Positions 27,446 to 37,100 of a stretch of 64,000 nucleotides of DNA are shown piece by piece; the first letter of the stretch is position 1; each line of letters starts with the position of its first letter. The translations under genes were made by a program, and so were the position numbers. The notes under the pieces were generated by a model that worked only from the letters and a program-made list of their open reading frames with translations, had not been told where the DNA came from and searched no databases. The stretch covers positions 1,066,963 through 1,130,962 of the forward strand of contig NZ_OMPC01000001.1 in the NCBI RefSeq assembly GCF_900312675.1, read 5' to 3'. Source of the stretch: Aliivibrio sp. EL58. GTDB taxonomy: Bacteria > Pseudomonadota > Gammaproteobacteria > Enterobacterales > Vibrionaceae.

Positions 27446-27480
27446 ATAAAAATCCGACCTATAATGTCGGATTTTTATTA
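27446..27480. terminator. bidirectional terminator between ppiC and gsk
   Basis: AATCCGAC and GTCGGATT form an eight-base-pair stem with a seven-base loop, with A-run on the left and T-run on the right. It serves the convergent ppiC and gsk genes. Confidence 0.85.
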
Positions 27481-27505
27481 TCTGTTCAACGTAAGCTTGA
27501 GAAAA

Positions 27506-28810
27506 TTAACGTTCCCAGTACGCTTCCTCTAAACAATCTTCACGCTCAGGCATTGATTTCGACAAACGTGGAGAGTGCTGAGTTAGTACCTCGTAGCTTG
27601 CACGGTTTGAGTACTTACAAATTTGAGAGAAAGAAGAGTAAGTTAAATAATCAGCATCGTGTTTGCTTGAGTTTGGCACATTCTCTTTATGGTAGTAGTT
27701 AGCGGCCATATCATGAAGAAGAGCGGATAATGCAGCATCACCAGCGCCATTGGTATTTTTAATCTCCATTGGACCACCCATGTAAGGGGCAATGTGAGAA
27801 GATACTTTAATTGGCTTAGTACATTGTGCTTTCATCATTGGGCGACTGTATTCAAAACGGTTGAATTCAGGGATGTTACCAGGAAGAAGTGGCTTATCCG
27901 TTTCGCGTTTAATACTTTCTTCTGTGAAACCAGCCATGTATAAACCAACAGGACCAGCAGTACAAAGCACTAAATCTACCCACTCTAGCGCTTTATCTGC
28001 TGCTAGTAGGGGATCTTTCTCGCCAGTAAGGGCTTCGGCTTCTTCTTCGTTCATTGCAACAACAGTCACATTTTCTTTTAAGAACGTTTGCCACCATTCT
28101 GCTTTGCCTTCAATAACGTACTTAGTGCCTAAAGTAAGAACAACAGGGACGTTATGAGATTTTGCACAATCAATCGCTTTTTGAACCGCGTCCATCATTG
28201 GATCGCCTTCTTTACCACGAACAAGGTAAGAAGAAATCACTAATGCAGAGGCTTTTTCAAAAATATGCTCAGGAACGTGAGCAGGACATAGTTGGTTCAT
28301 GTCACCTTCATTAATCGCAAACGTACGCTCGCCATCTTCAGAAATTAAGGTGTAACAACGACCAATAGGGCCTTGAACTGGTTGTAGGTGATCTAAATCC
28401 ATACGGCTTGTTGTGTTACATAGGTAACGATAAGCGTAAGAACCGATTTTGATATTTTCACTCATTACACCAAGCAGAATAGACTTGCTGTCTGCTAGAA
28501 CAGAGTAGTTATGAAGGGTGTTACCAATGGTATCGCCAGGATACTCATGACTGATCAAGTTTCTTTCAAACAGTTCTTTATATAAAGCTTCTGCTTTTGA
28601 TTCTTCAAGAACCAAAGAATGACCTTTACTTAACTGGTGACGCGCTAAGAAATCATCATCAACTTTTGCTTCAATATCGACGATGGTTTGACCTACACCG
28701 ATAAGGTGGGTGCGTTCAAGTTTAGGGGTTTGTTTGATTTGATTCACTAATGGATCGCGAGTGTGAACAGGAAAATAGTGTTTAGACTTACGTTGGCCAG
28801 GAAACTTCAT
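27506..28810 (-). CDS. gsk: inosine-guanosine kinase
   Basis: A 434-residue PfkB-family nucleoside kinase with the gamma-proteobacterial Gsk layout ('MKFPGQRKSKHYFPV' N-terminus). The ribokinase signature 'NTNGAGDAALSALLHD' near residue 357 contains the catalytic Asp. It phosphorylates inosine and guanosine to the nucleotides. The GMP reductase gene guaC lies 463 bases away on the other strand, so the two genes together interconvert purine nucleotides at this locus. Length and start match the family. Confidence 0.94.
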   Translation of the reverse strand: MKFPGQRKSKHYFPVHTRDPLVNQIKQTPKLERTHLIGVGQTIVDIEAKVDDDFLARHQLSKGHSLVLEESKAEALYKELFERNLISHEYPGDTIGNTLHNYSVLADSKSILLGVMSENIKIGSYAYRYLCNTTSRMDLDHLQPVQGPIGRCYTLISEDGERTFAINEGDMNQLCPAHVPEHIFEKASALVISSYLVRGKEGDPMMDAVQKAIDCAKSHNVPVVLTLGTKYVIEGKAEWWQTFLKENVTVVAMNEEEAEALTGEKDPLLAADKALEWVDLVLCTAGPVGLYMAGFTEESIKRETDKPLLPGNIPEFNRFEYSRPMMKAQCTKPIKVSSHIAPYMGGPMEIKNTNGAGDAALSALLHDMAANYYHKENVPNSSKHDADYLTYSSFSQICKYSNRASYEVLTQHSPRLSKSMPEREDCLEEAYWER

Positions 28811-29118
28811 GAATTAAAGATCAGTTAATAAGTGAATTTTCCGAGATTATATCACAAGTTTTTTCATTAACATTCATCAATCGATTAAATAATTGTGGAC
28901 TAGGTCACTTTATTTTTTTTGGTGAAATAGCAAACGTTTACTTTAGGAGAGAAAATAAGAAAACAATCCAGAATGAAGGTCCGTATAAGGTGTGGGTGGA
29001 ATGCTAATTTATAGAGGTATGTGCTAGATATGATGTTTTTATGGTTGGATTATTCTGAAAGTTATGTTTTGTTTGCAGATTTATCAATAGTATCACAAAA
29101 AAAATTGAATTATCAGAC

Positions 29119-29146
29119 TTGCAGAATTAGTTTCCGGCCCTATAAT
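29119..29146 (+). promoter_or_regulatory. guaC promoter
   Basis: TTGCAG (29119..29124) and a perfect TATAAT (29141..29146) are 16 bases apart. The expected start is near 29152, which is the first base pair of the hairpin described next, giving a leader of about 120 bases. Confidence 0.75.
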
Positions 29147-29150
29147 ACTG

Positions 29151-29241
29151 AAAACCGGAGCGCCTGCCAGCGCCCCGGTTTTTTTGTGCCTGCTATCTTG
29201 GTTTGTTAACTGCCTTCTGCCAAAGGCAACAAGAGATAGTA
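29151..29241 (+). promoter_or_regulatory. structured guaC leader: terminator-like hairpin plus long stem-loop
   Basis: The first element (29151..29185) is AAAACCGG, a mismatch, GCGC, loop CTGCCA, then the mirror arms and seven T: a complete intrinsic-terminator shape at the very 5' end of the transcript. The second (29191..29241) is a long interrupted stem (CTATCT/AGATAG, TTGT/ACAA, TGCCTT/AAGGCA) closing on the same hexaloop CTGCCA. The guaC start is 32 bases further on. The arrangement suggests attenuation or a cis-regulatory RNA, but no known riboswitch class is recognised. Confidence 0.6.
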
Positions 29242-29272
29242 GAGCCATTATCGATAATACGAGGAATTTATC

Positions 29273-30316
29273 ATGCGTATCGAACAAGAATTAAAGTTAG
29301 GCTTCAAAGATGTACTGTTTCGTCCTAAGCGTTCAACACTGAAAAGTCGCTCTCAAGTCGAATTAACCCGCGAGTTTACATTTAAGCACAGCGGTCGTCA
29401 ATGGTCTGGTACACCTGTAATTGCAGCTAATATGGATTCTGTTGGTAGCTTTGCTATGGCAAAAGCACTTTCTGAGCACGGTGTAATGACTGCGATTCAT
29501 AAGCACTACACAGTTGAAGACTGGGCTGGCTTTGTTAAAGAGAACGATGCATCTGTTCTTAAAAACGCAATGGTTTCTACTGGTACTTCTGAAGCGGATT
29601 TCCAAAAAACAAAAGACATCATGGCATTAACAGATGACTTGATCTTTATTTGTGTTGATATCGCAAACGGTTACTCTGAGCATTTAGTTCAATACGTAGA
29701 AAAAGTACGTGCTGAATTCCCAGATAAAGTGATCTCTGCTGGTAATGTTGTTACAGGCGATATGGTTGAAGAACTTATCCTAGCTGGTGCAGATATCGTT
29801 AAAGTAGGTATCGGCCCAGGTTCTGTATGTACTACACGTGTTAAAACTGGTGTTGGTTACCCACAACTTTCTGCAATCATTGAATGTGCTGACGCAGCGC
29901 ACGGCCTTGGTGGTCGTATTATTGGTGACGGCGGTTGTTCATGTGCTGGTGACGTTTCTAAAGCGTTCGGCGGCGGTGCTGATTTCGTAATGTTAGGCGG
30001 TATGCTTGCTGGTCACGAAGAGTCGGGCGGTGAAGTTATCGAGCAAGACGGTAAGCAATTCATGAAATTCTATGGAATGTCTTCACAAAGCGCGATGGAC
30101 AAGCACTCAGGTGGTGTTGCTAAGTATCGTGCAGCTGAAGGAAAAACCGTACTATTACCATTCCGTGGTACTGTTCATAATACGATTTCTGACATCCTTG
30201 GCGGTGTACGTTCAACTTGTACATACGTAGGCGCGGCGCAGCTTAAAGAGCTAACTAAGCGTACTACTTTCATCCGAGTACAAGAGCAAGAGAACAACGT
30301 TTTCGGTAAAGAGTGA
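29273..30316 (+). CDS. guaC: GMP reductase
   Basis: A 347-residue GMP reductase of the GuaC1 type. The catalytic cysteine is Cys186 in '[17 protein letters not shown]', exactly the known position. 'NMDSVGSF' and '[24 protein letters not shown]' are further signatures. It lacks the CBS insert of IMP dehydrogenase. It reduces GMP to IMP with NADPH. The ribosome binding site is GAGGA, eight bases before the ATG. It is preceded by a structured leader and ended by a terminator. Confidence 0.97.
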   Translation: MRIEQELKLGFKDVLFRPKRSTLKSRSQVELTREFTFKHSGRQWSGTPVIAANMDSVGSFAMAKALSEHGVMTAIHKHYTVEDWAGFVKENDASVLKNAMVSTGTSEADFQKTKDIMALTDDLIFICVDIANGYSEHLVQYVEKVRAEFPDKVISAGNVVTGDMVEELILAGADIVKVGIGPGSVCTTRVKTGVGYPQLSAIIECADAAHGLGGRIIGDGGCSCAGDVSKAFGGGADFVMLGGMLAGHEESGGEVIEQDGKQFMKFYGMSSQSAMDKHSGGVAKYRAAEGKTVLLPFRGTVHNTISDILGGVRSTCTYVGAAQLKELTKRTTFIRVQEQENNVFGKE

Positions 30317-30347
30317 TAGCTCGATACTTCGGAAATAACGAATAATG

Positions 30348-30375
30348 AAAGGTCGCATTTAGCGGCCTTTTTTTT
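30348..30375 (+). terminator. guaC terminator
   Basis: AAAGGTCGC and GCGGCCTTT pair with one G-U over a five-base loop and run into eight T. It lies 32 bases after the guaC stop. Confidence 0.85.
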
Positions 30376-30814
30376 GGTCTAAAAATGATAGGTGGCGATA
30401 AAGTGGCGACAGATAAGTAAATTTTCATTTTCCATATTCTTCAGATATGAGTAATTATGCATATTTACTGAGTTACTTAAAAATAGCTTAAAGGTTTTTT
30501 TGTGATCGAACGGATTATAGTATTTTTTAAACAACTGCCCTGAGGTTCACTTAGTTCGCTCTTGCAAGAATACGATAAATTTATGCGAAAATTGTAGTAG
30601 TAATAAAGAAGGAACACTGGGAGTATATTTGTTATAAGATTTTAGGAACTGATATTTAAATGATTAATAAATTGCCTCGTAAATACTTGAGAAATAGATC
30701 TCTTTTTTTTAATATTTTTTCGATTTTTACTAAACTTTGAAACAATTAATGCGTTGTTACTACCTTTGATAGCATAAATAATGCTCTTTTTAAGACGTAA
30801 ATGAGCATAATCTA
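30376..30814. other. 439-base gap without a gene
   Basis: AT-rich sequence with only very short open frames. It must contain the promoter of the DsrE-like gene. I see no repeat, RNA gene or strong hairpin in it. Confidence 0.5.
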
Positions 30815-31285
30815 ATGAGATCTTTACAGAAACTAATTTGTTTTATACTTGTACTTATTGCACCAACTTCCGCTGCATTAGAGAATAAACAAGTAATTAA
30901 CATCATTGAGTCCGATACTCCCCCTGTTGGTGTAGTTTTTGAAGTTATGGAGTGGGAAGATGGAAATTTTGAAGAAGTGCTTAAAACTATTGAGCGTTAT
31001 TCAGAAGAATTAAAATATCGACACCCAAATATTGATTTTGCTGTAGTGAGTCATGGAGCGGAACAATTTTCTTTGTTAAAAGAAAATGAACAATCAAAAG
31101 GAAATATTCATTTGCTCACTCAATCACTTGTCGATGATGGTATTTCCGTAGAGGTATGCGCAACTCATGCATCTTGGAGAGGGAATGAAAAGGATGATTT
31201 TGCAGAGCATATAAAGGTTGTTGATAGAGCCCCTGTAATGATTAGGGAGTATCAGAGTAGAGGTTACATCTTAATTAGATTATAA
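30815..31285 (+). CDS. exported DsrE-family-like protein
   Basis: A 156-residue protein with a signal peptide ('LICFILVLIAPTSA', cleavage near residue 20). The rest resembles periplasmic DsrE/DsrF-like proteins: an alternating alpha/beta pattern with 'DFAVVSHGAEQFSLL' and 'LVDDGISVEVCATHASWRG' followed by 'VDRAPVMIREYQSRGYILIRL'. A single cysteine in 'VCATH' is at the position where family members carry a sulfur-handling Cys. The role of these exported forms is not established. No sulfur genes are adjacent, so no pathway is assigned. Confidence 0.65.
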   Translation: MRSLQKLICFILVLIAPTSAALENKQVINIIESDTPPVGVVFEVMEWEDGNFEEVLKTIERYSEELKYRHPNIDFAVVSHGAEQFSLLKENEQSKGNIHLLTQSLVDDGISVEVCATHASWRGNEKDDFAEHIKVVDRAPVMIREYQSRGYILIRL

Positions 31286-31429
31286 ATTAACTCGAATTAA
31301 TGTTGCTGATGAAATGCAATTGAATAAATATTAGCGATATTGTCCTAAAAAATGGTTAATATCCATTTTGTTCTAAGTTTTTTATTTGGTTTTAAGCGAA
31401 TTTTTTAGTTATTATTTAATAGTAAATAG

Positions 31430-31460
31430 AGGGCTGCTTATTGCGTGCGGCCCTGTTTTA
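31430..31460 (+). terminator. probable terminator after the DsrE-like gene
   Basis: AGGGC and GCCCT, extended by inner GC pairs, form a hairpin followed by GTTTTAT. The T-run is short, so efficiency is uncertain. It separates the convergent DsrE-like and 66-residue genes. Confidence 0.55.
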
Positions 31461-31485
31461 TCTAAAAAATAACTGGGTGGGGATG

Positions 31486-31686
31486 TTAATTATGATAGTA
31501 CCTTTCACCATCAATGACCCAACTTGAAATAACGTTTGAATCTCTTATTTCAACTTTAATTTCTGTCATGTTGCGTGCTCCTTTACCCAACAATTCAGAA
31601 TAAAGTTCTTCAGCTTCTCTTTCTGCTGTCGCTTGACCTGACACACCTAGCTCTTTTGGTACGTTGTATACAAATTCAGGTTTCAT
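31486..31686 (-). CDS. small protein of unknown function (66 residues)
   Basis: An open frame of 66 codons with GGAG ten bases before the ATG. The product is soluble, acidic in the middle ('TAEREAEELYSELLGK') and ends 'SWVIDGERYYHN'. The helical first half and strand-like second half suggest a compact small domain, but I recognise no family. It faces the DsrE-like gene tail to tail. The good ribosome binding site and normal codon use favour a real gene. Confidence 0.6.
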   Translation of the reverse strand: MKPEFVYNVPKELGVSGQATAEREAEELYSELLGKGARNMTEIKVEIRDSNVISSWVIDGERYYHN

Positions 31687-31990
31687 GGCAATCCTACTCC
31701 TTTTAGATTAATTCTTCTAAACCCTAGCATAAATTTTTTTATAGTAAATAAACTGATCTCTCAGAAATTAAATGACAAGGTAGTAATTTATTAATAATCA
31801 TTAGTTTATTAAAAAAAGCACAGTCATTGTAGTGAATGAAATGTTGCTTTTGTATGGTTTTGATGAATGATTTTGTTTGGTAACTGAGTTTGATTTCTTT
31901 AAATTGAGATGAAGTCTCATTTTGTAAAATAACAAGATTGATTATGTGGTTTGCTGTTATATATTTATTCTTTTTTTCAATGAGAAGTAA
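31687..31990. other. 304-base divergent gap
   Basis: AT-rich region between the 66-residue gene and the diguanylate cyclase, transcribed in opposite directions from it. It should carry both promoters. No gene or clear operator was seen. Confidence 0.5.
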
Positions 31991-33295
31991 ATGCCAAGTA
32001 GAAAGAAAACAAACGAAATTTTCAGTGAAATGCGTATCTTCTTTAAGATCTTAGCTGTTGTCTTATGTGTGTTTTTTGCTTGTTATTTTTTATTTAATAC
32101 AGTGTCTTTAGCGCGGCTTGAACGGGCAGTAGTTAATGACTATAAAAGTATTTATTCGATCAGTCGTCGTTTTTCATCTTACTATAATAATGTTGATTCA
32201 GTTTCATTAGAAAAAGGTCGCTATTATAAAAACGGTGTTGATATCGTGGTAAATAGTGACACTAATGTGAAAGTGCTTTCTATTGGTATCAAAAAATTAC
32301 GTACTGAGTTAGAGAAGTTGATTGGTGATAATTTATGGACTATCGCAGTGTTTCAAAACCCATCGAAATATGTCCATTTTGATCCTTTACGAAAAAACTA
32401 CGAAATGTTTTATCAAGAAGGGAATAAGGATGTAATTGAAGATATTGTTGATAAAGAAAGTCTTAGGGCTACGTATCAATCATTCTATGGATGTAATTTA
32501 AAATTAACGGAAAAGTATAAAGAAGATGAAACACACGAACTTATCCGTTCAATGTTCTATCCTATCTATAATAAAAAGCATTTAGATTCCTTACTTGTGG
32601 TTGATATTAAAGCCTCTTTACTTTACGACAAAGTGACTAAATTTAACAAGGAATACAACACGGTTATTAACTGGCAAGGTAGTAACACTTATCAGAAATC
32701 AATGTATTTACCTTGTTCTGAGCAGGATGAGATCACCCTCGGAATAGGTTTTGTAGATGTGTTCAAAGAAATCCTCATTCCATCTATATTGTTTGCATTA
32801 AGCTTTTTCTTTTTACGAGTGAATTATAATCGACGTAAATATTTATTGCAGTTTGATCGTATGACGGGTTTTTATCGCCGTGACTTTTATGAAAAACGAC
32901 TTAAAAGAATGAGAACGCACGCTCTATTGATTATCGATATCGATCATTTTAAACGCATTAATGATACGTATGGGCATAAAAAAGGCGATGATGTTATTCA
33001 AGAGATTGCTGAGCGCATTTTAGGTACTATTCGCCGAAAAGACGCTGCAATAAGATGGGGTGGCGAAGAGTTTTTGATCACATTCAAGTCACTAAGCTAT
33101 GAACAGTTAGAAGTTAAAGCTGAAAACATCAGAGCTGCGATTGAAAAAGAACTCGTTAAAAAGTTAGCAATTACGGTATCAATTGGTGGTGTTGTTGACG
33201 CAGATATGTCGTTTTCTGAAGCCTATAAACTTGCTGATTCAGCATTATATTTATCTAAAGAAAATGGTAGAAATAGAGTCACAATGGCAGATTAA
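31991..33295 (+). CDS. membrane-bound diguanylate cyclase (GGDEF)
   Basis: A 434-residue protein with a TM segment near 17-37, a periplasmic sensor of about 210 residues, a second TM near 257-274 and a C-terminal GGDEF domain. The active-site motif is GGEEF near residues 357-361, with the substrate loop 'IDIDHFKRINDTYGHKKGD'. An RxxD product-inhibition site ('RRKD') lies five residues before GGEEF, so feedback control by c-di-GMP is expected. The sensor resembles no family I can name. It is probably active in making c-di-GMP. Confidence 0.9.
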   Translation: MPSRKKTNEIFSEMRIFFKILAVVLCVFFACYFLFNTVSLARLERAVVNDYKSIYSISRRFSSYYNNVDSVSLEKGRYYKNGVDIVVNSDTNVKVLSIGIKKLRTELEKLIGDNLWTIAVFQNPSKYVHFDPLRKNYEMFYQEGNKDVIEDIVDKESLRATYQSFYGCNLKLTEKYKEDETHELIRSMFYPIYNKKHLDSLLVVDIKASLLYDKVTKFNKEYNTVINWQGSNTYQKSMYLPCSEQDEITLGIGFVDVFKEILIPSILFALSFFFLRVNYNRRKYLLQFDRMTGFYRRDFYEKRLKRMRTHALLIIDIDHFKRINDTYGHKKGDDVIQEIAERILGTIRRKDAAIRWGGEEFLITFKSLSYEQLEVKAENIRAAIEKELVKKLAITVSIGGVVDADMSFSEAYKLADSALYLSKENGRNRVTMAD

Positions 33296-33399
33296 CCACC
33301 TGGGGTTTGGCTAAGGAGTTAACTTGTGTTTCGGACTGTGCCAAAATGCTCTTAATGGATATGTATCGTTTTAATTGAATTTAAATAGGAATAGGTAGA

Positions 33400-34062
33400 G
33401 TGAATATGAAGCATGAGATCATTAGCGATTTAGAAAACCGTTATACAACTAAGAAATACGATCCGAGCAAGAAAGTATCGGCAGATGATCTTGCGGTATT
33501 ACTTGAGGCGTTACGATTATCAGCTTCATCCATTAACTCTCAGCCATGGAAGTTTGTGGTAATCGAGTCTGATAAAGCCAAGCAGCGTATGCATGATTCC
33601 TTTGCCAATATGCATCAGTTTAATCAGCCTCATATCAAAGCGTGTTCTCATGTGATCTTGTTTGCACATAAATTAAAATACACTCGTGATGATTATGAAG
33701 TGGTTTTAAATAAAGCCGTTGCCGATACTCGTATTACAGAAGAACAAAAAGAAGCCGCATTTGGTTCATTTAAATTCGTAGAGTTAAATTGTGATGAAGA
33801 AGGCCAACATAAAGCGTGGACGAAGCCACAAGCCTATTTAGCTTTAGGTAATGCACTGCATACGTTGGCTCGTTTAAAGATAGATTCAACCACGATGGAA
33901 GGGGTTGATAGCCAGTTATTAGGTGAAATTTTTGCTGATGAATTAGCTGGATATGAGTGTCATGTTGCTTTAGCGATTGGTTATCATCATATAAGTGAAG
34001 ATTATAATGCCTCTTTACCTAAGTCTCGCAAAGCATTTGAAGATGTGATTACGATTCTTTAG
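33400..34062 (+). CDS. NAD(P)H-flavin oxidoreductase, FRase I type (nitroreductase family)
   Basis: A 220-residue nitroreductase-fold protein. From memory it matches V. fischeri FRase I over its whole length ('SASSINSQPWKFVVIES', 'FNQPHIKACSHVILFA', 'KAWTKPQAYLALGNALHTLARL', 'SKAFEDVITIL'-like end) with scattered substitutions. FRase I uses NADH or NADPH to reduce FMN and can supply FMNH2 to luciferase. Family residues for FMN binding at the N-terminus ('ENRYTTKKYDP') are present. The start used is ATG at 33400; the Met two codons later (33406) is also possible. Unlinked to lux genes here. It could instead act mainly as a nitroreductase. Confidence 0.9.
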   Translation: MNMKHEIISDLENRYTTKKYDPSKKVSADDLAVLLEALRLSASSINSQPWKFVVIESDKAKQRMHDSFANMHQFNQPHIKACSHVILFAHKLKYTRDDYEVVLNKAVADTRITEEQKEAAFGSFKFVELNCDEEGQHKAWTKPQAYLALGNALHTLARLKIDSTTMEGVDSQLLGEIFADELAGYECHVALAIGYHHISEDYNASLPKSRKAFEDVITIL

Positions 34063-34085
34063 ATTCTTATTGTTTTGGGATAAAG

Positions 34086-34116
34086 AAAAGCCAGCGTGAT
34101 AGCTGGCTTTTTGTTT
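34086..34116. terminator. bidirectional terminator after the FRase gene
   Basis: AAAAGCCAGC and GCTGGCTTTT form a perfect ten-base-pair stem with a six-base loop, followed by T-rich sequence. It serves both the FRase gene and the convergent metalloprotease gene. Confidence 0.88.
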
Positions 34117-34136
34117 TTAAGGCTGTTTATTTAAGG

Positions 34137-37100
34137 TTAATAAACTTTTTTCACTGGCAGTTTACGCAAGGTGTCATAGTGTTGACCTACCATGTTAATG
34201 TAATCACCTGATTGGTATGCTTTAATCATCTCTAATGTTAGTGTCCAAGCAAATTGGTCCGCTTCATTTGCTCCAGTAAAGCCATCATACAGAGCGTAAC
34301 TTGTAGAAAGAAGTGTCGCATCAAGGCTAGCATTTACGTACGCCATTGTATAATCAATGATAGAAATCACACTGCTGATACTATGCTCTTTACCTGTATT
34401 CGACGTTACAGTGCCCGCCTCTAAGTCATAAATAACATCAGGTTGAGATAGAACACCATTAATTACTGCGTTAAATATCTGATTATTCATACCATTGCTT
34501 AAATCAATCTCACCTGAGGCAATTTGTGCTTTATATGAATTAATAATCAATTCAATAAATGGCGCATCCAAAGCAAGAATAGGTGTATGGAATGTTGATT
34601 GAAAACCAGCAACGGGTTGCCACGCATTGAGAACATTCGTTAAGGTTTCAGATGACGTATTATCAAGGGCAACTTTGGCTGTATAACCCTCACTAGTAAA
34701 CAGTTTAGAGGCTACACGGTCCGCTAATGCGTTATCTTTAGTGATTGTATAGTTAATACCGCTAATTGAAACCGTTAAAGCATCACCACCAAGTAAATCA
34801 TATTGATCAAGTTGCTTACTTAAACTATTACGTTGCTTTAAAGCCGTCTCTGCAAATGTATAGTCTTCTGTTTGCATTTGTTTTGTGCCCATAGACAAGA
34901 TCATGCTAGACATATCGGTACGAGCGTAACTGCTTAACCCATAAAAATTTAGAATCCCTTTTGGTAGAGGAGGTAATGATTCAATAAGTTGAGTCACGTG
35001 CAGATTTACATCAATCGTTGGTTCATAAGCCACATTAGTACTATCTACAAACTCAACCGCATTAGTTAGCGATTCTTTGGCAACTAGGTGCGCCATAATT
35101 GCATCGTATTCTGCTTTTACCCCTGGTAAATCGAGCAATGAAGCAAATGCACCTTCATCGGTGTAACGTAAAGAATAACGACGAGCTAATTGATAACTTG
35201 CTAATCCTTTGTCTGGCCACATACCAAGTACTGAAACGGCATTTGAGTATGGGTTCGCAGGGTCAAATGAACCTACTGAGTTTAAGAACTTTGAGTTAAT
35301 TGATTTTGCATGAATTTCCGTTGCACCGTGTAAAGATTCTATAATTGGTTTTGCTACGTCATCAAAACAGTCTGCTTGTGTAATATCATAATTACTTGGG
35401 ATTTTATAACTTTGTGCAGACAGTGTTTCACCAAGAGAAATACTACGCATTGTCCCTGTGCGATCGGTAATAATACATTGTGATTCAGGTGTTCTTAGAA
35501 TGTCTAAGAAAAACTCAGACGCTTTTTTAGCACCATAAGCATAATCACATAACCATGAATTACTTGCTCTTGCATTACGGTCTTCGGTGTAAACACATGA
35601 ACTTGGATTGGCAGCGACTTGTTGTAAGAACGCAGTCGGTTTGTCTGATGGAGACGCATCACCAAAATCATGGAATAATTCATCAATACGCTCGTTGTCT
35701 TCAATCATATCGCGCATTGTATTCATTTCACGGAATCGACGGATAATGTATGAAGGATAATCAGAGTTAAAGATCCCATCACGGTATAATCCCGCATTTC
35801 TAGAGTCGTAACTATCAAGATATTGTTGCCATTTATAGGTGGCAATCTCTTGTAGGTTTGTTCCTTCATCAAAGCGATTACAATCACTATTTAGAGAAAC
35901 ATTGCCATCGGTACAAAAAGCATATGATTTGCGTGATAGGCCTAATACATCATCAAGGTAATAAAGAACACCGTGCTCAGCAAGTGGCTCGCCATTAAGT
36001 GCGGCGGTATCTAAGCGAGAAAAGTCACAAGTATAGTTCGATTGGCCTGTTGGCTCTCCTTGTTCATTAAGAACTGGAGATTGTTCGGCACAAACCATAA
36101 GGGATTCATTTTCAACTGTTGATCCGTATTGACTGTAAAACGAATTTGAATAAGCCGCTTCACCACCATCAGCCGATCGTTGCTCTTCAGTCATTGGAGA
36201 GGCTTCAACTAAATCGAGTTTTCTCCCATAAGCAAACTTAAATGCTGCAAGATCATATAATCCCCATGTTGGAATTTCATCAAGCATACTTGGGGCATAA
36301 TCCATAGTAGAGCTGTATGCTGGAATATTACTCAAACCAAGTAATCGAGATTGTTCAAACGTTAAATAGTTGTCAATATCATTTGAGCCTTTAAAGTTAT
36401 GGCGCAAACCGACATTATGGCCAAGCTCATGAACAAGAGTATTCGCATACGTAGTTACTGTAATCGCATCTGCTGCAATCGCTTGTAGGTTATCAGGCAG
36501 TAGAGCCCATGGTTTTAGTGTTTTTGTGACGACTCCTGTTTCAGCATCGGTAATGTTTGTGAAGTAACCTTCATCAGTCAGTGGTAAGTTGTCAATTACC
36601 GCTTTGCTTGATGATGATACCCATGATGCTTCGATAGGGTAGACGTTATTTTCACTCCAAAAAGCGATACGTTTTTCTTCAGCTCGTACAATATCTTCTA
36701 GATCCATATCATCATGAACCTGAGTTAGTTCTGTCGGTGATAGGTTAAATTTGTTTTGAATTCGCTGTTGTGCCAAAAACTCAATCACATCTTGCTCACC
36801 AAGAGATGGGGTTACGTGATTATGATCTGCGTGATTGGTTTGTAGAAATTCACTCACTGCCTTGTTTGTTTGCAACTCAGCACGTTGAGCTACTGACGGG
36901 GTTTCATTTACGGGAGGTAAACCGTTCATTTCTAATTGACCGCGGTTATATAAACGCGCCATGTTGTCCCAGTAGTAAGGCACACCAGTACGAGCAACAC
37001 CTGAATATTGGTTTACATGGGCTTTAATTATTTCTCCGGTTACAGGGTTGGCAATAGAGGGACCATAGCCTAATAAACCATTATCTAGAGGCTCATCGAC

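Noticed and set aside
29021..29209. 62-codon plus-strand frame before guaC
   Set aside because: It overlaps the guaC promoter and the leader hairpins, lacks a clear ribosome binding site, and has no family resemblance.
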